NCBI RefSeq assembly: GCF_003591655.1
Contig: NZ_QVRA01000024.1
Span: forward strand, 332-63,771
Length of the DNA stretch: 63,440 nt
Origin: Sphingobium terrigena
GTDB lineage: Bacteria > Pseudomonadota > Alphaproteobacteria > Sphingomonadales > Sphingomonadaceae
Direction: 5' to 3'
In this document: in pieces, positions 42,311 to 51,004 of the stretch
Layout: the number at the start of each line of letters is the position of its first letter
Numbering within the stretch: position 1 is the first letter of the stretch
Position numbers and translations under genes: made by a program
Notes under the pieces: model-generated
Seen by the model: only the letters and a program-made list of their open reading frames with translations
Told to the model about the DNA's origin: nothing
Database searches by the model: none

Positions 42311-43534
42311 ATGACCACCATCGCCATCATCAACGGTCGCCTGGCCGATCCGGCGGGGGATGCGCTGGTCTCCGGCTCGATCCTGATCGAGGGCGATCGG
42401 ATCGTTGCGGCCGGGGACATTGTCGTGGCGGCCGACGCAGAGACGATCGACGCGCAGGGGCAGGTGGTGGCTCCCGGCCTTATCGACCTGGGCGTCTTTG
42501 CCACGGACAAGCCGGCCTTTCATTTCGGCGGGATCACCCGCGCGGCGTTGATGCCCGATCAGTCGTCGCTGCTGGACGAAGCGGCGCTGATTCGGCAGGC
42601 AACGCGGGCGGGGAAGCCCGATTTCTGGGTCCATCCGATCGCGGCGGCGACGCGGGGCTTGGCTGGCACCGAACTGGCCGAGATCGGCATGATGCAGGCG
42701 GCGGGCGCGAAGGCGGTCGGCACCGGGCGGCAATGGATCGCGGATTCGGGCGTGATGCTGCGGGTCTTGTCCTATGCGTCGGGGCTGGGGCTGACGGTGA
42801 TCGCCCATGCCGAGGATGGCGGGCTGGCGGGCAAGGCGGTGGCGACGAGCGGCGAGACGGCGACGCGGCTGGGCCTGCCCCATGCGCCCGCCTGCGCCGA
42901 AGCGATGGCGATCGCGCGCGACATCATGCTGGCGCGGCAGGCGAACGCAGCGATCCATTTCCGGCTGGTGACGACCAAGGCAGGCTTCGACCTTATTCGC
43001 GCGGCGAAGGCCGAAGGGTTGCGGGTCAGTTGCGGCATCAGCCCGGCCTATCTATTTCTGGCCGACAATGCGGTGTCGAACTTCCGTACCTTCGCGCGCC
43101 TGTCGCCACCGCTCCGGTCGGAGGATGACCGCAAGGCGAGCATCGCGGCGGTGGCGGACGGGACGGTCGATGTCATCACCTCCAGCCATGATCCGCGCGG
43201 GGCGGAGGACAAGCGCCTGCCCTTCGCCGACGCCTCGCCCGGCATGGCAGGGGCGGAAACGCTACTGGCGCTCTCGCTCAATCTGGTGCGGGAGGGGCAT
43301 GTGTCGCTCAACCGGCTGATGACCTTGCTGAGCGCCAATCCGGCAAAGATTTTGGGCGTCAATGCGGGCAGCTTCGCGCCCGGCAGCGCGGCGGACCTGA
43401 TCTTTGTCGATCCCGACGCGCCGTGGATCGTCGACAGCGCGAAGATGGCGGCGGCGGCGGGCAATACCCCGTTCGACCGTATGCCAGTGCAGGGCCGCGC
43501 CCGGCGGATCATGAAGGGCGGGGTGTTTTTGTAA
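42311..43534 (+). CDS. pyrX: Inactive dihydroorotase homologue (PyrC'/PyrX type)
   Basis: 407 residues, clearly of the dihydroorotase/amidohydrolase family and in the pyrB operon, but the catalytic site is gone. Where active enzymes have D-x-H-x-H after PGLI, this one has D59-L-G61-V-F63. The metal His of the H-V-S-T segment is Leu219, and the T-D-H-A-P-H box reads S-S292-H-D-P-R. Only the HAED His (166) remains. In Pseudomonas-type bacteria such a PyrC' is catalytically dead and is needed to assemble the aspartate carbamoyltransferase dodecamer; the same structural role is inferred here. A real dihydroorotase must be encoded elsewhere. Confidence 0.9.
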   Translation: MTTIAIINGRLADPAGDALVSGSILIEGDRIVAAGDIVVAADAETIDAQGQVVAPGLIDLGVFATDKPAFHFGGITRAALMPDQSSLLDEAALIRQATRAGKPDFWVHPIAAATRGLAGTELAEIGMMQAAGAKAVGTGRQWIADSGVMLRVLSYASGLGLTVIAHAEDGGLAGKAVATSGETATRLGLPHAPACAEAMAIARDIMLARQANAAIHFRLVTTKAGFDLIRAAKAEGLRVSCGISPAYLFLADNAVSNFRTFARLSPPLRSEDDRKASIAAVADGTVDVITSSHDPRGAEDKRLPFADASPGMAGAETLLALSLNLVREGHVSLNRLMTLLSANPAKILGVNAGSFAPGSAADLIFVDPDAPWIVDSAKMAAAAGNTPFDRMPVQGRARRIMKGGVFL

Positions 43535-43540
43535 CATATT

Positions 43541-43735
43541 GCCTTCTCCCTTGGGGGAGAAGGATATGGAGCCTTGCCGAACGCAGTGAGGTTAGGCGCA
43601 ATTGGATGAGGGGGTGCTGGTGGCGATGGCGCAGAACACCCTCTCCCAGCTACGACTAAGGCAGCAAGCTGCCAAGTCTGCGCAACCCTCTCCCTCAAGG
43701 GAGAGGGATAAAGGTGGGAACCGCCCTCCCCCTTC
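43541..43735. repeat. Composite palindromic repeat (CCTTCTCCC and CCCTCTCCC arms)
   Basis: Two hairpins bound this gap: CTTCTCCC...GGGAGAAG near 43543-43563, and CCCTCTCCC...GGGAGAGGG near 43684-43708. About 120 bp of non-repeat sequence lies between. No gene is supported in 43535-43769. Confidence 0.8.
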
Positions 43736-43769
43736 ATGCGCTTGCCCGGTTGAGCAACAGGGGACGCCG

Positions 43770-44705
43770 ATGAACCAGCCAGTCGCGCAGCAGGTGCCAG
43801 TCGCGCAGCAAGTCCATGTCGATGCGCCGTGGAAGATACCGCCGCGGGCCTGGTGGGAGATTTTGAAGCGTGTCTATGGCGCGCTGTCGTCCAACCATGT
43901 GGGATTGCTGGCGGCGGGCGTCGCTTATTACGCCTTTCTGTCGATCGCGCCGATGATGGCGGCTGTGGTGCTGACCTATGGGCTGTTTGGCGATCCGGCG
44001 ATGGTCGGGCGGCATATGCAGGCGATCATCGCAGTGGTGCCGACCGATGCGGCCAAGCTGATCAACGACCAGTTGCTCGGCGTCGTCAGCACTGCCAAGC
44101 CCGCGATCGGCTTTGGCCTGGCCGCCGCGCTCGGCATCGCCGTCTATGGCGCGACGCGGGCGGCTTCGGCGATCATGGAAGCCCTGAACATCGTCTATGG
44201 GCAGAAGGAAGGGCGCGGCATTATCGCCTTTACGCGTGTTTCGATGGGGATCACTTTTTCCGCCGTGCTGGTGATGGTGGCAGGCGTATTTACCGCCACG
44301 GTCATTGGCCTCATCCAGACCTGGCTGACCAGTTGGGGACCGGGCGTGCTGTTTGCGATCAAGGCGGTGACGTGGATCTGCGCGGGGTTGCTGGCCAGCG
44401 TCATCTTCGGCCTCATCTATCGCTTCGGGCCGAACCGGCGGCAGGCGCAGTGGCAATGGCTGACGGTCGGGTCGGTGACGGCGACCCTGTTCTGGCTGGT
44501 CGTGACGCTTGGCGTGTCCTTCTATGTCGCGACATTTGGCAATTATAACGAGACCTACGGGTCGCTGGGCGCGGTGGTCGTGCTGCAATTATGGCTGTTC
44601 GTGTCAGCCTATGTCGTGCTGCTGGGCGCGCAGATCAATGCGGAAGCCGAGCGGCAGACCAGTGCCGAAACGACCATCGCACAGCCCCAAGAAAAAGCTG
44701 CATAA
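43770..44705 (+). CDS. YihY/BrkB-family inner-membrane protein
   Basis: 311 residues with six transmembrane helices. The conserved family stretch AAGVAYYAFLSIAPMMAAVV is present, with GATRAASAIMEALNIVYGQKEGRG and the C-terminal LYFVSAYVVLLGAQINAE-like end (read here as WLFVSAYVVLLGAQINAEAE). The function of the family is not settled; it is often misnamed ribonuclease BN. The ATG at 43770 is preceded by GGGGA. It is separated from the pyr genes by a repeat. Confidence 0.92.
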   Translation: MNQPVAQQVPVAQQVHVDAPWKIPPRAWWEILKRVYGALSSNHVGLLAAGVAYYAFLSIAPMMAAVVLTYGLFGDPAMVGRHMQAIIAVVPTDAAKLINDQLLGVVSTAKPAIGFGLAAALGIAVYGATRAASAIMEALNIVYGQKEGRGIIAFTRVSMGITFSAVLVMVAGVFTATVIGLIQTWLTSWGPGVLFAIKAVTWICAGLLASVIFGLIYRFGPNRRQAQWQWLTVGSVTATLFWLVVTLGVSFYVATFGNYNETYGSLGAVVVLQLWLFVSAYVVLLGAQINAEAERQTSAETTIAQPQEKAA

Positions 44706-44758
44706 TCGCGCTTGCCCTGCCCGGCAGGCCACGCTAAAGCGCCCTCCTTCGCTGGCAC

Positions 44759-44834
44759 AGGAGTGTAGCTCAGTTGGTAGAGCGTCGGTCTCCAAAACCG
44801 AATGCCGTGGGTTCGAGTCCCTCCACTCCTGCCA
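44759..44834 (+). tRNA. tRNA-Trp (anticodon CCA)
   Basis: A full cloverleaf with acceptor AGGAGTG/CACTCCT, loop CTCCAAA (anticodon CCA), T arm GTGGG-TTCGAGT-CCCTC and encoded CCA. It stands directly upstream of secE, the usual arrangement in alphaproteobacteria. Confidence 0.96.
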
Positions 44835-45004
44835 AGCGTTCCAGCAGCATCCTTGTTTTCCATGAGGTTTGCCGCTAGACGCGCCGTCGAAATTGTGTCG
44901 CGAAGCCATGCGGCCGCACCCCCCGGACGCCGATATGGGCGGGATCGGGAGGGCGGACTATTGCTTCGCGTTTTGGTGTTTGTGCAAAGGGTTTGAGGCA
45001 GGCG

Positions 45005-45211
45005 ATGGCGAAGGTTTCCCCCGGCGAATTCGTCAATCAGGTGAAAACCGAAGCGTCGAAGATCGTGTGGCCCACGGGTCGCGAAACGGTCATGACCGGC
45101 GTGATGGTCGTCATCATGACGACGCTGCTGGGCCTCTTCTTCTTTGGCATCGACACTTTTTTCGGTGCGATCGTCCAGTGGCTGCTGGGCCTCGCGGCGG
45201 GTCAGGCGTGA
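45005..45211 (+). CDS. secE: Preprotein translocase subunit SecE
   Basis: 68 residues with one transmembrane helix near the C terminus, the single-span SecE form. The cytoplasmic hallmark EASKIVWPTGRETVMTGVMV precedes the helix. It partners SecY and SecG in the Sec channel. The start at 45005 is chosen because it gives the usual short N terminus after GAGGCAGG. The upstream tRNA-Trp and downstream nusG confirm the call. Confidence 0.95.
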   Translation: MAKVSPGEFVNQVKTEASKIVWPTGRETVMTGVMVVIMTTLLGLFFFGIDTFFGAIVQWLLGLAAGQA

Positions 45212-45250
45212 ACGTGACTGCGTTGGTTTTTGGGAGTTTGAAACGGTAAC

Positions 45251-45787
45251 ATGGCGCGCTGGTACATCATCCACGCCTATTCGGGCTTCGAGAACAAGGT
45301 CAAGGAATCGATCCTGTCCGAAGCGGAGCGCATGGGCCTGACGCAGCTGGTCGAGCAGGTCGAAGTGCCTGTCGAAACCGTGACCGAGGTAAAGCGCGGC
45401 AAGAAGGTGCAGGTCGAGCGCAAGTTCATGCCCGGCTATGTCCTGGCCAAGCTCGCCATGAACGACGATATTTATCACCTGATCAAAAACACGCCCAAGG
45501 TGACGGGGTTCCTGGGGTCGATGGGCAAGCCGCAGCCGATCAGCGAATCGGAAGCCGCACGTTATTTCGGCGCCCGCAAGGAAGCCGAGGCCGCCCCCAA
45601 GCACAAGGTCAGCGTCGATTACGAAATCGGCGATGCGGTCAAGGTTCTGGACGGTCCCTTCGCCAGCTTCAACGGCACGGTCGAGGAACTGGATTTCGAG
45701 AAGAACCGGGTCAAGGTGTCAGTGTCGATCTTCGGTCGCGCGACCCCTGTGGAACTGGATTTCGAGCAGGTAGAGCTTTCGAAGTAA
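45251..45787 (+). CDS. nusG: Transcription antitermination factor NusG
   Basis: 178 residues. The N-terminal NGN domain starts WYIIHAYSGFENKVKESI; PGYVLAKLAMNDDIYHLIKN is the next signature, and the C-terminal KOW domain has GDAVKVLDGPFASFNGTVEEL. It links RNA polymerase, Rho and the ribosome. It is 39 bp after secE, in the standard order. Confidence 0.97.
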   Translation: MARWYIIHAYSGFENKVKESILSEAERMGLTQLVEQVEVPVETVTEVKRGKKVQVERKFMPGYVLAKLAMNDDIYHLIKNTPKVTGFLGSMGKPQPISESEAARYFGARKEAEAAPKHKVSVDYEIGDAVKVLDGPFASFNGTVEELDFEKNRVKVSVSIFGRATPVELDFEQVELSK

Positions 45788-45804
45788 GATTACGTGCCGT
45801 CATC

Positions 45805-45898
45805 GTCATCCCGGACTTGATCCGGGACCCATTCAGGGCTGCGTCGCATGGATATGCCGACCGAGCGAGAATGGATCCCGACTTTCGTCGGGATGACG
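45805..45898. repeat. Palindromic repeat of the GTCATCCCGGAC type
   Basis: An overall dyad GTCATCCC...GGGATGAC encloses two perfect hairpins, TCCCGGACTTGATCCGGGA and TCCCGACTTTCGTCGGGA. This is a common alphaproteobacterial intergenic repeat. It occupies most of the nusG-rplK gap. Confidence 0.88.
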
Positions 45899-45991
45899 GA
45901 CTGAAATGACGGGACAAACAGAATTTCCGGGCAACCGGGAATAAGCGCGGGAGGAGGCTTTGGCCTTCGTTTGCACCGCTAAACTTGAACC

Positions 45992-46013
45992 GGGCGCGCC
46001 TTGCGGCACGCCC
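45992..46013. promoter_or_regulatory. Hairpin in the rplK leader
   Basis: GGGCGCGCC-TTGC-GGCACGCCC forms a 9-bp stem with one C-A mismatch, 20 bases before rplK. It may be the L1-type feedback site of this operon, but the sequence match to known L1 sites was not tested. Confidence 0.3.
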
Positions 46014-46032
46014 AGCAACAGAGTGAGTCATC

Positions 46033-46464
46033 ATGGCCAAGAAGATTACGGGCTATATCAAGCTCCAGGTGCCCGCTGGAGATGCCAAGCCTGCCCCGCC
46101 GATCGGCCCAGCACTGGGTCAGCGCGGCGTGAACATCATGGAATTCTGCAAGGCGTTCAACGCGCAGACGGCCAATGTCGAAAAGGGTACGCCCCTGCCG
46201 ACGATCATCACCGTCTATGCGGACCGCAGCTTCACCTTCACGATGAAGCAGCCGCCTGCCACCTTCCTGATCAAGAAGGCGATCAACCTGAAGTCGGGTT
46301 CCAAGGAACCGGGCAAGATCGTCGCTGGCAAGATCACCCGCACCCAGCTGACCGAAATCGCGCAGGCCAAGATGGTTGACCTGAACGCGAACGACATCGA
46401 CGCAGCAACGAAGATCATTGAAGGCTCCGCTCGCGCGATGGGCCTCGACGTGGTGGAGGGCTAA
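46033..46464 (+). CDS. rplK: 50S ribosomal protein L11
   Basis: 143 residues. It begins ITGYIKLQVPAGDAKPAPPIGPALGQRGVNIMEFCKAFNA in the family pattern and has the C-terminal rRNA-binding region (GSKEPGKIVAGKITRTQLTEIA). It is part of the GTPase-associated centre. The gap after nusG is filled by a repeat and a leader hairpin. Confidence 0.97.
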   Translation: MAKKITGYIKLQVPAGDAKPAPPIGPALGQRGVNIMEFCKAFNAQTANVEKGTPLPTIITVYADRSFTFTMKQPPATFLIKKAINLKSGSKEPGKIVAGKITRTQLTEIAQAKMVDLNANDIDAATKIIEGSARAMGLDVVEG

Positions 46465-46468
46465 GACC

Positions 46469-47167
46469 ATGGCAAAGCAGACCAAGAAGGCGAAGGCTCT
46501 GGCCGCCGCGATCAACAAGGAAAAGCTGCACGGCGTCAATGAAGCGCTGGGCCTGATCAAGACCCACGCGACCGCCAAGTTCGACGAAGGCGTCGAAATC
46601 GCGATCAATCTGGGCGTCGATCCCCGTCACGCCGACCAGATGGTCCGTGGCGTCGTCACCCTGCCCGCCGGCACCGGCAAGGACGTGCGCGTCGCCGTGT
46701 TCGCCCGTAACGACAAGGCGCAGCAGGCGCTCGACGCCGGCGCCGACATTGTGGGTGCCGAGGATCTGCTGGAATCGATCCAGGCCGGTAACATCGATTT
46801 CCAGCGCGTCATCGCGACGCCGGACATGATGGGTCTGGTCGGTCGTCTGGGTAAGGTGCTTGGTCCCAAGGGCCTGATGCCGAACCCGAAGCTTGGCACC
46901 GTGACGCCGAACGTCGCCGAAGCCGTGAAAGCCGCCAAGGGTGGCCAGATCGAATTCCGCGTCGAAAAGGCCGGCATCATCCATGCGGGCATTGGCAAGG
47001 CGAGCTTCACCGCCGAAGATCTGCGTCGCAACTTCGACGCCTTCGTCGATGCGATCGTCAAGGCCAAGCCGACCGGTTCGAAGGGCAAATATGTGCGCAA
47101 GATCGCCCTGTCCTCCTCGATGGGGCCGGGCGTGAAGGTCGATGTGGCGGAAGTCGCCGCAATCTGA
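46469..47167 (+). CDS. rplA: 50S ribosomal protein L1
   Basis: 232 residues; the L1 signature runs through GTGKDVRVAVFARNDKAQQA and GRLGKVLGPKGLMPNPKLGT. It forms the L1 stalk and, in other bacteria, represses its own operon. The start at 46469 lies 4 bp after the rplK stop. In contrast to the E. coli order, rplJ and rplL do not follow; a terminator and a repeat do. Confidence 0.97.
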   Translation: MAKQTKKAKALAAAINKEKLHGVNEALGLIKTHATAKFDEGVEIAINLGVDPRHADQMVRGVVTLPAGTGKDVRVAVFARNDKAQQALDAGADIVGAEDLLESIQAGNIDFQRVIATPDMMGLVGRLGKVLGPKGLMPNPKLGTVTPNVAEAVKAAKGGQIEFRVEKAGIIHAGIGKASFTAEDLRRNFDAFVDAIVKAKPTGSKGKYVRKIALSSSMGPGVKVDVAEVAAI

Positions 47168-47191
47168 TTTTTGCGCTATAGACAATCAGGC

Positions 47192-47236
47192 AAGCCTCCT
47201 TCCTCGCGAAATGGGGAAGGAGGCTTTCCTGTTTTG
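47192..47236 (+). terminator. Rho-independent terminator after rplA
   Basis: A long stem AAGCCTCCTTCC...GGAAGGAGGCTT is followed by TCCTGTTTT. It ends the secE-nusG-rplK-rplA block. Confidence 0.85.
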
Positions 47237-47271
47237 GAATTTGGTTGCCGCCATCTTCCTCCCGTTCGCCC

Positions 47272-47358
47272 TGAGCGAAGTCGAAGGGTTCGCCTGAGCA
47301 TAGCGAAGGCACTTCGCTGCGCTCAGTGGAAGGCTTCGACTTCGCTCAGCCCGAACGG
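47272..47358. repeat. Palindromic repeat of the CCGTTCG...CGAACGG family
   Basis: The same arms as at 42198-42294 (CCGTTCGCCCTGAGCGAAGTC and its reverse complement). It lies between the rplA terminator and the DEAD-box gene; nothing else is evident in 47237-47462. Confidence 0.88.
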
Positions 47359-47462
47359 AGATTAGTGATTGGGGCGCTTGACCTGACGCCCCAGGCTTCC
47401 GCGATGTTGGAAGCATGGAAGGTTCTCATGATGCCGTCGGTAGAGGCGGAATCGCACTCCCG

Positions 47463-49268
47463 ATGGACATTATAGACATGGCATTTGAAACTCTCCCCCC
47501 TATCCTCGCGCAAGCGCTCACGACCAAGGGCTATCAGACCCTGACCGAAGTGCAGGCGTCCGTCATCGAACCCGAAGCGATTGGCCGCGACATGATCGTG
47601 TCGGCCAAGACCGGGTCGGGCAAGACCGTCGCCTTCGGCCTGGCCATGGCCAGCGAATTGCTGAGCGAGGAAGGCCGCCTGCCGCCGCCCGCCTGGCCGC
47701 TGGCGCTGGTGATCGCGCCGACGCGCGAACTGGCGTTGCAGGTCAGCCGCGAACTGGAATGGCTTTACGCCGGAGCGCGCGCGCGCATCGCCACCTGCGT
47801 GGGCGGCATGGACGCGGCGCGGGAACGCAAGGCACTGGCGCAGGGCGCGCATATCGTCGTCGGCACGCCCGGCCGTCTGCGCGACCATCTGGAGCGCGGC
47901 GCGCTCGACCTGTCGGCGCTCAAGACCGCCGTGCTCGACGAAGCCGACGAAATGCTCGACATGGGCTTCCGCGAAGATCTGGAAGGCATACTCGATGCCA
48001 CCCCCGATGGCCGCCGCACCCTGCTCTTTTCGGCGACCATGCCCAAGCCGATCGTCGCGCTGGCCCGTCGCTACCAGAAGGACGCGATCCAGATCGCGAC
48101 CACATCGACCGAGCGGGGCCATGGCGACATCAGCTATCAGGCGATGACCGTAGCGCCCGCTGACATTGAAAATGCCGTGGTCAATCTGCTGCGCTTCCAT
48201 GAGGCGGAGACAGCGATGTTGTTCTGCGCGACGCGCGACAATGTCCGCCATCTGCACGCCAGCCTGACCGAGCGGGGCTTTGCCGCCGTGGCGCTGTCGG
48301 GCGAACATAGCCAGAATGAACGCAACCATGCGTTGCAGGCGCTGCGCGACAAGCGGGCGCGGGTGTGCGTCGCGACCGACGTGGCCGCGCGCGGCATCGA
48401 TCTGCCCACGCTGACGCTGGTTGTGCATGTGGAAATTCCGCGCGACGCGGAAACCATGCAGCATCGGTCGGGCCGTACCGGCCGCGCTGGCAAGAAGGGC
48501 ACCGCCGTGCTGATCGTCCCCTATCCGCGCCGTCGCCGGGTGGAAGGGATGCTGAAGGGCGCGAAAATTCCGGTCGAATGGACGTCCGCCCCGACCAAGG
48601 AAGCGATCGCCGCGCAGGATGCCGAGCGGCTGCGCGCCCGCCTGCTGGAGCCGATGGAGCTGGAAGAGTCCGACTGGGCGCTGGGCGGCGAACTGCTGGA
48701 AGCCAAGAGCGCCAAGGAAATCGCCGCGATGCTGGTGCGGTCCGCCCGCGCCGCCCTGCCTGCGCCCGAAGAGCTGCTGGACGGCAGCGATGCCCCTGCC
48801 CGCCGCGAAGGGCCGCGTCCCGGTTTCGAGGATACTCAGTGGTTCCGCATGAACATCGGTCGCAACCAGAATGCCGATCCGCGCTGGATTTTGCCGCTGA
48901 TCTGCCGTCGCGGCCATGTGTCGCGCGGGGACATCGGCGCGATCCGCATCACCACCAACGACACGATGTTCGAAATTCCCAAGGCGATCGCATCCAAATT
49001 CCTGGCCGCCGTCCGCCGCACCGGCGAAGCGGGTGACGAGGGCGCGGATGTGCTGTTCGATCCGGTCGATGGCGCGCCGCGCGAGGAAGCCCGCGAAAAG
49101 CGCAAGCAGCTGCGCCCCGCCAATGGCGATCGTCCCAACCGCGCTGGTCCGCCCCGTGGCGGTCCGGGCAATTTTTCGCGTGGCGGCGCAGCACCGCACA
49201 GCCCGCGTCCGTTCAAGGGCGCTGGCGCCGGTGGCCCCCGCAAGGGTCCGCCGCGCAGCCGGGGCTGA
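47463..49268 (+). CDS. DEAD-box ATP-dependent RNA helicase with DbpA-like RNA-binding domain
   Basis: About 601 residues. All motor motifs are present: Q motif (GYQTLTEVQASVI), AKTGSGKTVA, APTRELALQ, LDEADEMLDMGF, FSATMP and HRSGRTGRAG. A DbpA/CsdA-type RNA-binding domain follows near residues 455-540 (FRMNIGRNQNADPRWILPLICRRGH), then a basic Gly/Arg/Pro-rich tail. It remodels rRNA or mRNA. The start is uncertain between 47415, 47463 and 47478; 47463 is a compromise since none has a clear ribosome site. It may fit ribosome assembly, as it lies after rplK-rplA. Confidence 0.93.
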   Translation: MDIIDMAFETLPPILAQALTTKGYQTLTEVQASVIEPEAIGRDMIVSAKTGSGKTVAFGLAMASELLSEEGRLPPPAWPLALVIAPTRELALQVSRELEWLYAGARARIATCVGGMDAARERKALAQGAHIVVGTPGRLRDHLERGALDLSALKTAVLDEADEMLDMGFREDLEGILDATPDGRRTLLFSATMPKPIVALARRYQKDAIQIATTSTERGHGDISYQAMTVAPADIENAVVNLLRFHEAETAMLFCATRDNVRHLHASLTERGFAAVALSGEHSQNERNHALQALRDKRARVCVATDVAARGIDLPTLTLVVHVEIPRDAETMQHRSGRTGRAGKKGTAVLIVPYPRRRRVEGMLKGAKIPVEWTSAPTKEAIAAQDAERLRARLLEPMELEESDWALGGELLEAKSAKEIAAMLVRSARAALPAPEELLDGSDAPARREGPRPGFEDTQWFRMNIGRNQNADPRWILPLICRRGHVSRGDIGAIRITTNDTMFEIPKAIASKFLAAVRRTGEAGDEGADVLFDPVDGAPREEAREKRKQLRPANGDRPNRAGPPRGGPGNFSRGGAAPHSPRPFKGAGAGGPRKGPPRSRG

Positions 49269-49275
49269 CGATCCG

Positions 49276-49312
49276 AAATCCTCCCCTTGCCAAGGGGAGG
49301 ATTTTTCTTGTT
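49276..49312. terminator. Terminator between convergent helicase and antiporter genes
   Basis: AATCCTCCCCTT-GCC-AAGGGGAGGATT followed by TTTCTTGTTTT on the plus strand; the stem is symmetrical enough to act on both strands. Confidence 0.85.
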
Positions 49313-50950
49313 TTACCCCGCCCCGCACAGGCTGAGCATCCGGCCCGCCAGTTCCCGTTCGCCCATCACCACATGGGGGACGCCGAGCTTTTCGAGATAG
49401 TCGACCTCCGCATCGCTGTGTGCGCGGGCGATGACCTGGAGCTGCGGGTTCAGGCGGATCGCATGTTCGTGGATCGCGCCGCCCTCAAAACCCTCCGGCA
49501 CGGCGATCAGCAGGTGATGCGCCTCCTTCACGCCCGCTTTTATGAGGTGGCGGTCCTCCAGCGCATTGCCGCGGACGACGGACAGTCCGACGGCTTGCGC
49601 CTCCTCGGCTTTCTCCGCGTCTCCTTCGATCACCACGAAGGGGACGGCGCGCTGGGTCAGGCGGGTGGCGATCAGCTTGCCGACACGGCCATAGCCGACC
49701 AGTACGACATGGCCCATCGCCGGACGCGCGGCGGCAACGCGGGCGGCTTCGGCATCGACCTCCTCCTGCTTGCGACCGCGCACCGCCAGCGAGAAGAGGA
49801 TGGGGTTGAGGAAGATCGAGACGATCGCGCCTGCCAGGATCAGGTCGCGCGCGTCCGCAGGCAGCACGCCAAGGCCTGTCCCCAGCGTGGCGAGAATGAA
49901 GGAAAATTCGCCGATCTGCGCCAGGCTGACCGCGATGGTCATGGCAGTGTCGCCCGGTTTGCCGAACAGGCGGACGATGGCATAGGCGGCGATCGATTTG
50001 CCCACGATGATGATCGCGACGGTGGCGAGCAGCGGCAGCGGCTGTTGCACCAGCACGGCGGGATTGAACAACATGCCCACCGACACGAAGAACAGCACCG
50101 CAAAGGCATCGCGCAGCGGGAGCGTTTCTTCGGTCGCGCGGCGGCTGAGCGGGGTTTCGCCCAGGATCATGCCCGCAAAGAAAGCCCCCAGCGCGAAGGA
50201 CACGTCGAACGCATAGGCCGCGCCGAACGCTACGCCCAGCGCGATGGCGAGGACGGCGAGGCGGAACAGCTCGCGCGATCCGGTGTGGACGACCCAGTGC
50301 AGCGCCCAGGGGATGACACGCCGCCCGACCACCAGCATCAGCGCGACGAAGCCCGCGACCTTGAGCAGGGTGCCGACCAAAGGCGCGATCAATGCGCCCG
50401 CCCCTGCGCCGGACTCGGCGTCGTTGATGACGGCGGCGAGGGCTGGCAGCAGGACCAGCGCAAGGACCATCACCAGATCCTCGACAATCAGCCAGCCGAC
50501 GGCGATTCGGCCCCGTCGGGTTTCGACCAGATCAGCGCCCTGCAAGGCGCGCAGCAGCACGACCGTGCTGGCGACCGACAAGGCCAGACCAAAGACGATG
50601 CCGCCCATCAGCGGCCAGCCCATGACATGCGCCAGCGCCATGCCAAGGCCGGTCGCGACCGCGATCTGCACCAGCGCGCCGGGGATGGCGATATGTTTGA
50701 CCGAGAGCAGGTCTTTTAGGGAGAAATGCAGCCCCACTCCGAACATCAGCAGGATGACGCCAATTTCGGCCAGTTCGTTGGCCAGGCTTGCATCGGCAAC
50801 GAAACCGGGGGTGAAGGGACCGACCATGATCCCGGCGACGAGATAGCCGACGAGCGGCGAGAGTTTGAGGCGATGCGCGATCGCCCCCATGATGAAGGCG
50901 ACGACAAGACCGGCAACGATCGTGCCGATCAGGGGCGTGTGGTGGGGCAT
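49313..50950 (-). CDS. Monovalent cation:proton antiporter-2 with TrkA-N domain (YbaL/KefB type)
   Basis: 545 residues. About twelve transmembrane helices of the CPA2 fold (LVGYLVAGIMVGPFTPGF, FFAGMILGETPLSRRATEE) are followed by a cytoplasmic RCK/TrkA-N domain (HVVLVGYGRVGKLIATRL, Rossmann). It exchanges K+ or Na+ for protons and is probably gated by NAD(H) or a similar ligand. The ATG at 50950 has AAGGA 7 nt upstream; an upstream TTG is less likely. Convergent with the DEAD-box helicase. Confidence 0.92.
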   Translation of the reverse strand: MPHHTPLIGTIVAGLVVAFIMGAIAHRLKLSPLVGYLVAGIMVGPFTPGFVADASLANELAEIGVILLMFGVGLHFSLKDLLSVKHIAIPGALVQIAVATGLGMALAHVMGWPLMGGIVFGLALSVASTVVLLRALQGADLVETRRGRIAVGWLIVEDLVMVLALVLLPALAAVINDAESGAGAGALIAPLVGTLLKVAGFVALMLVVGRRVIPWALHWVVHTGSRELFRLAVLAIALGVAFGAAYAFDVSFALGAFFAGMILGETPLSRRATEETLPLRDAFAVLFFVSVGMLFNPAVLVQQPLPLLATVAIIIVGKSIAAYAIVRLFGKPGDTAMTIAVSLAQIGEFSFILATLGTGLGVLPADARDLILAGAIVSIFLNPILFSLAVRGRKQEEVDAEAARVAAARPAMGHVVLVGYGRVGKLIATRLTQRAVPFVVIEGDAEKAEEAQAVGLSVVRGNALEDRHLIKAGVKEAHHLLIAVPEGFEGGAIHEHAIRLNPQLQVIARAHSDAEVDYLEKLGVPHVVMGERELAGRMLSLCGAG

Positions 50951-51004
50951 AGGCAAATCCTTGTTCCGAACGAAGGCCCGCGCGCTGGGCCCGGAGTCGA
51001 TTCG

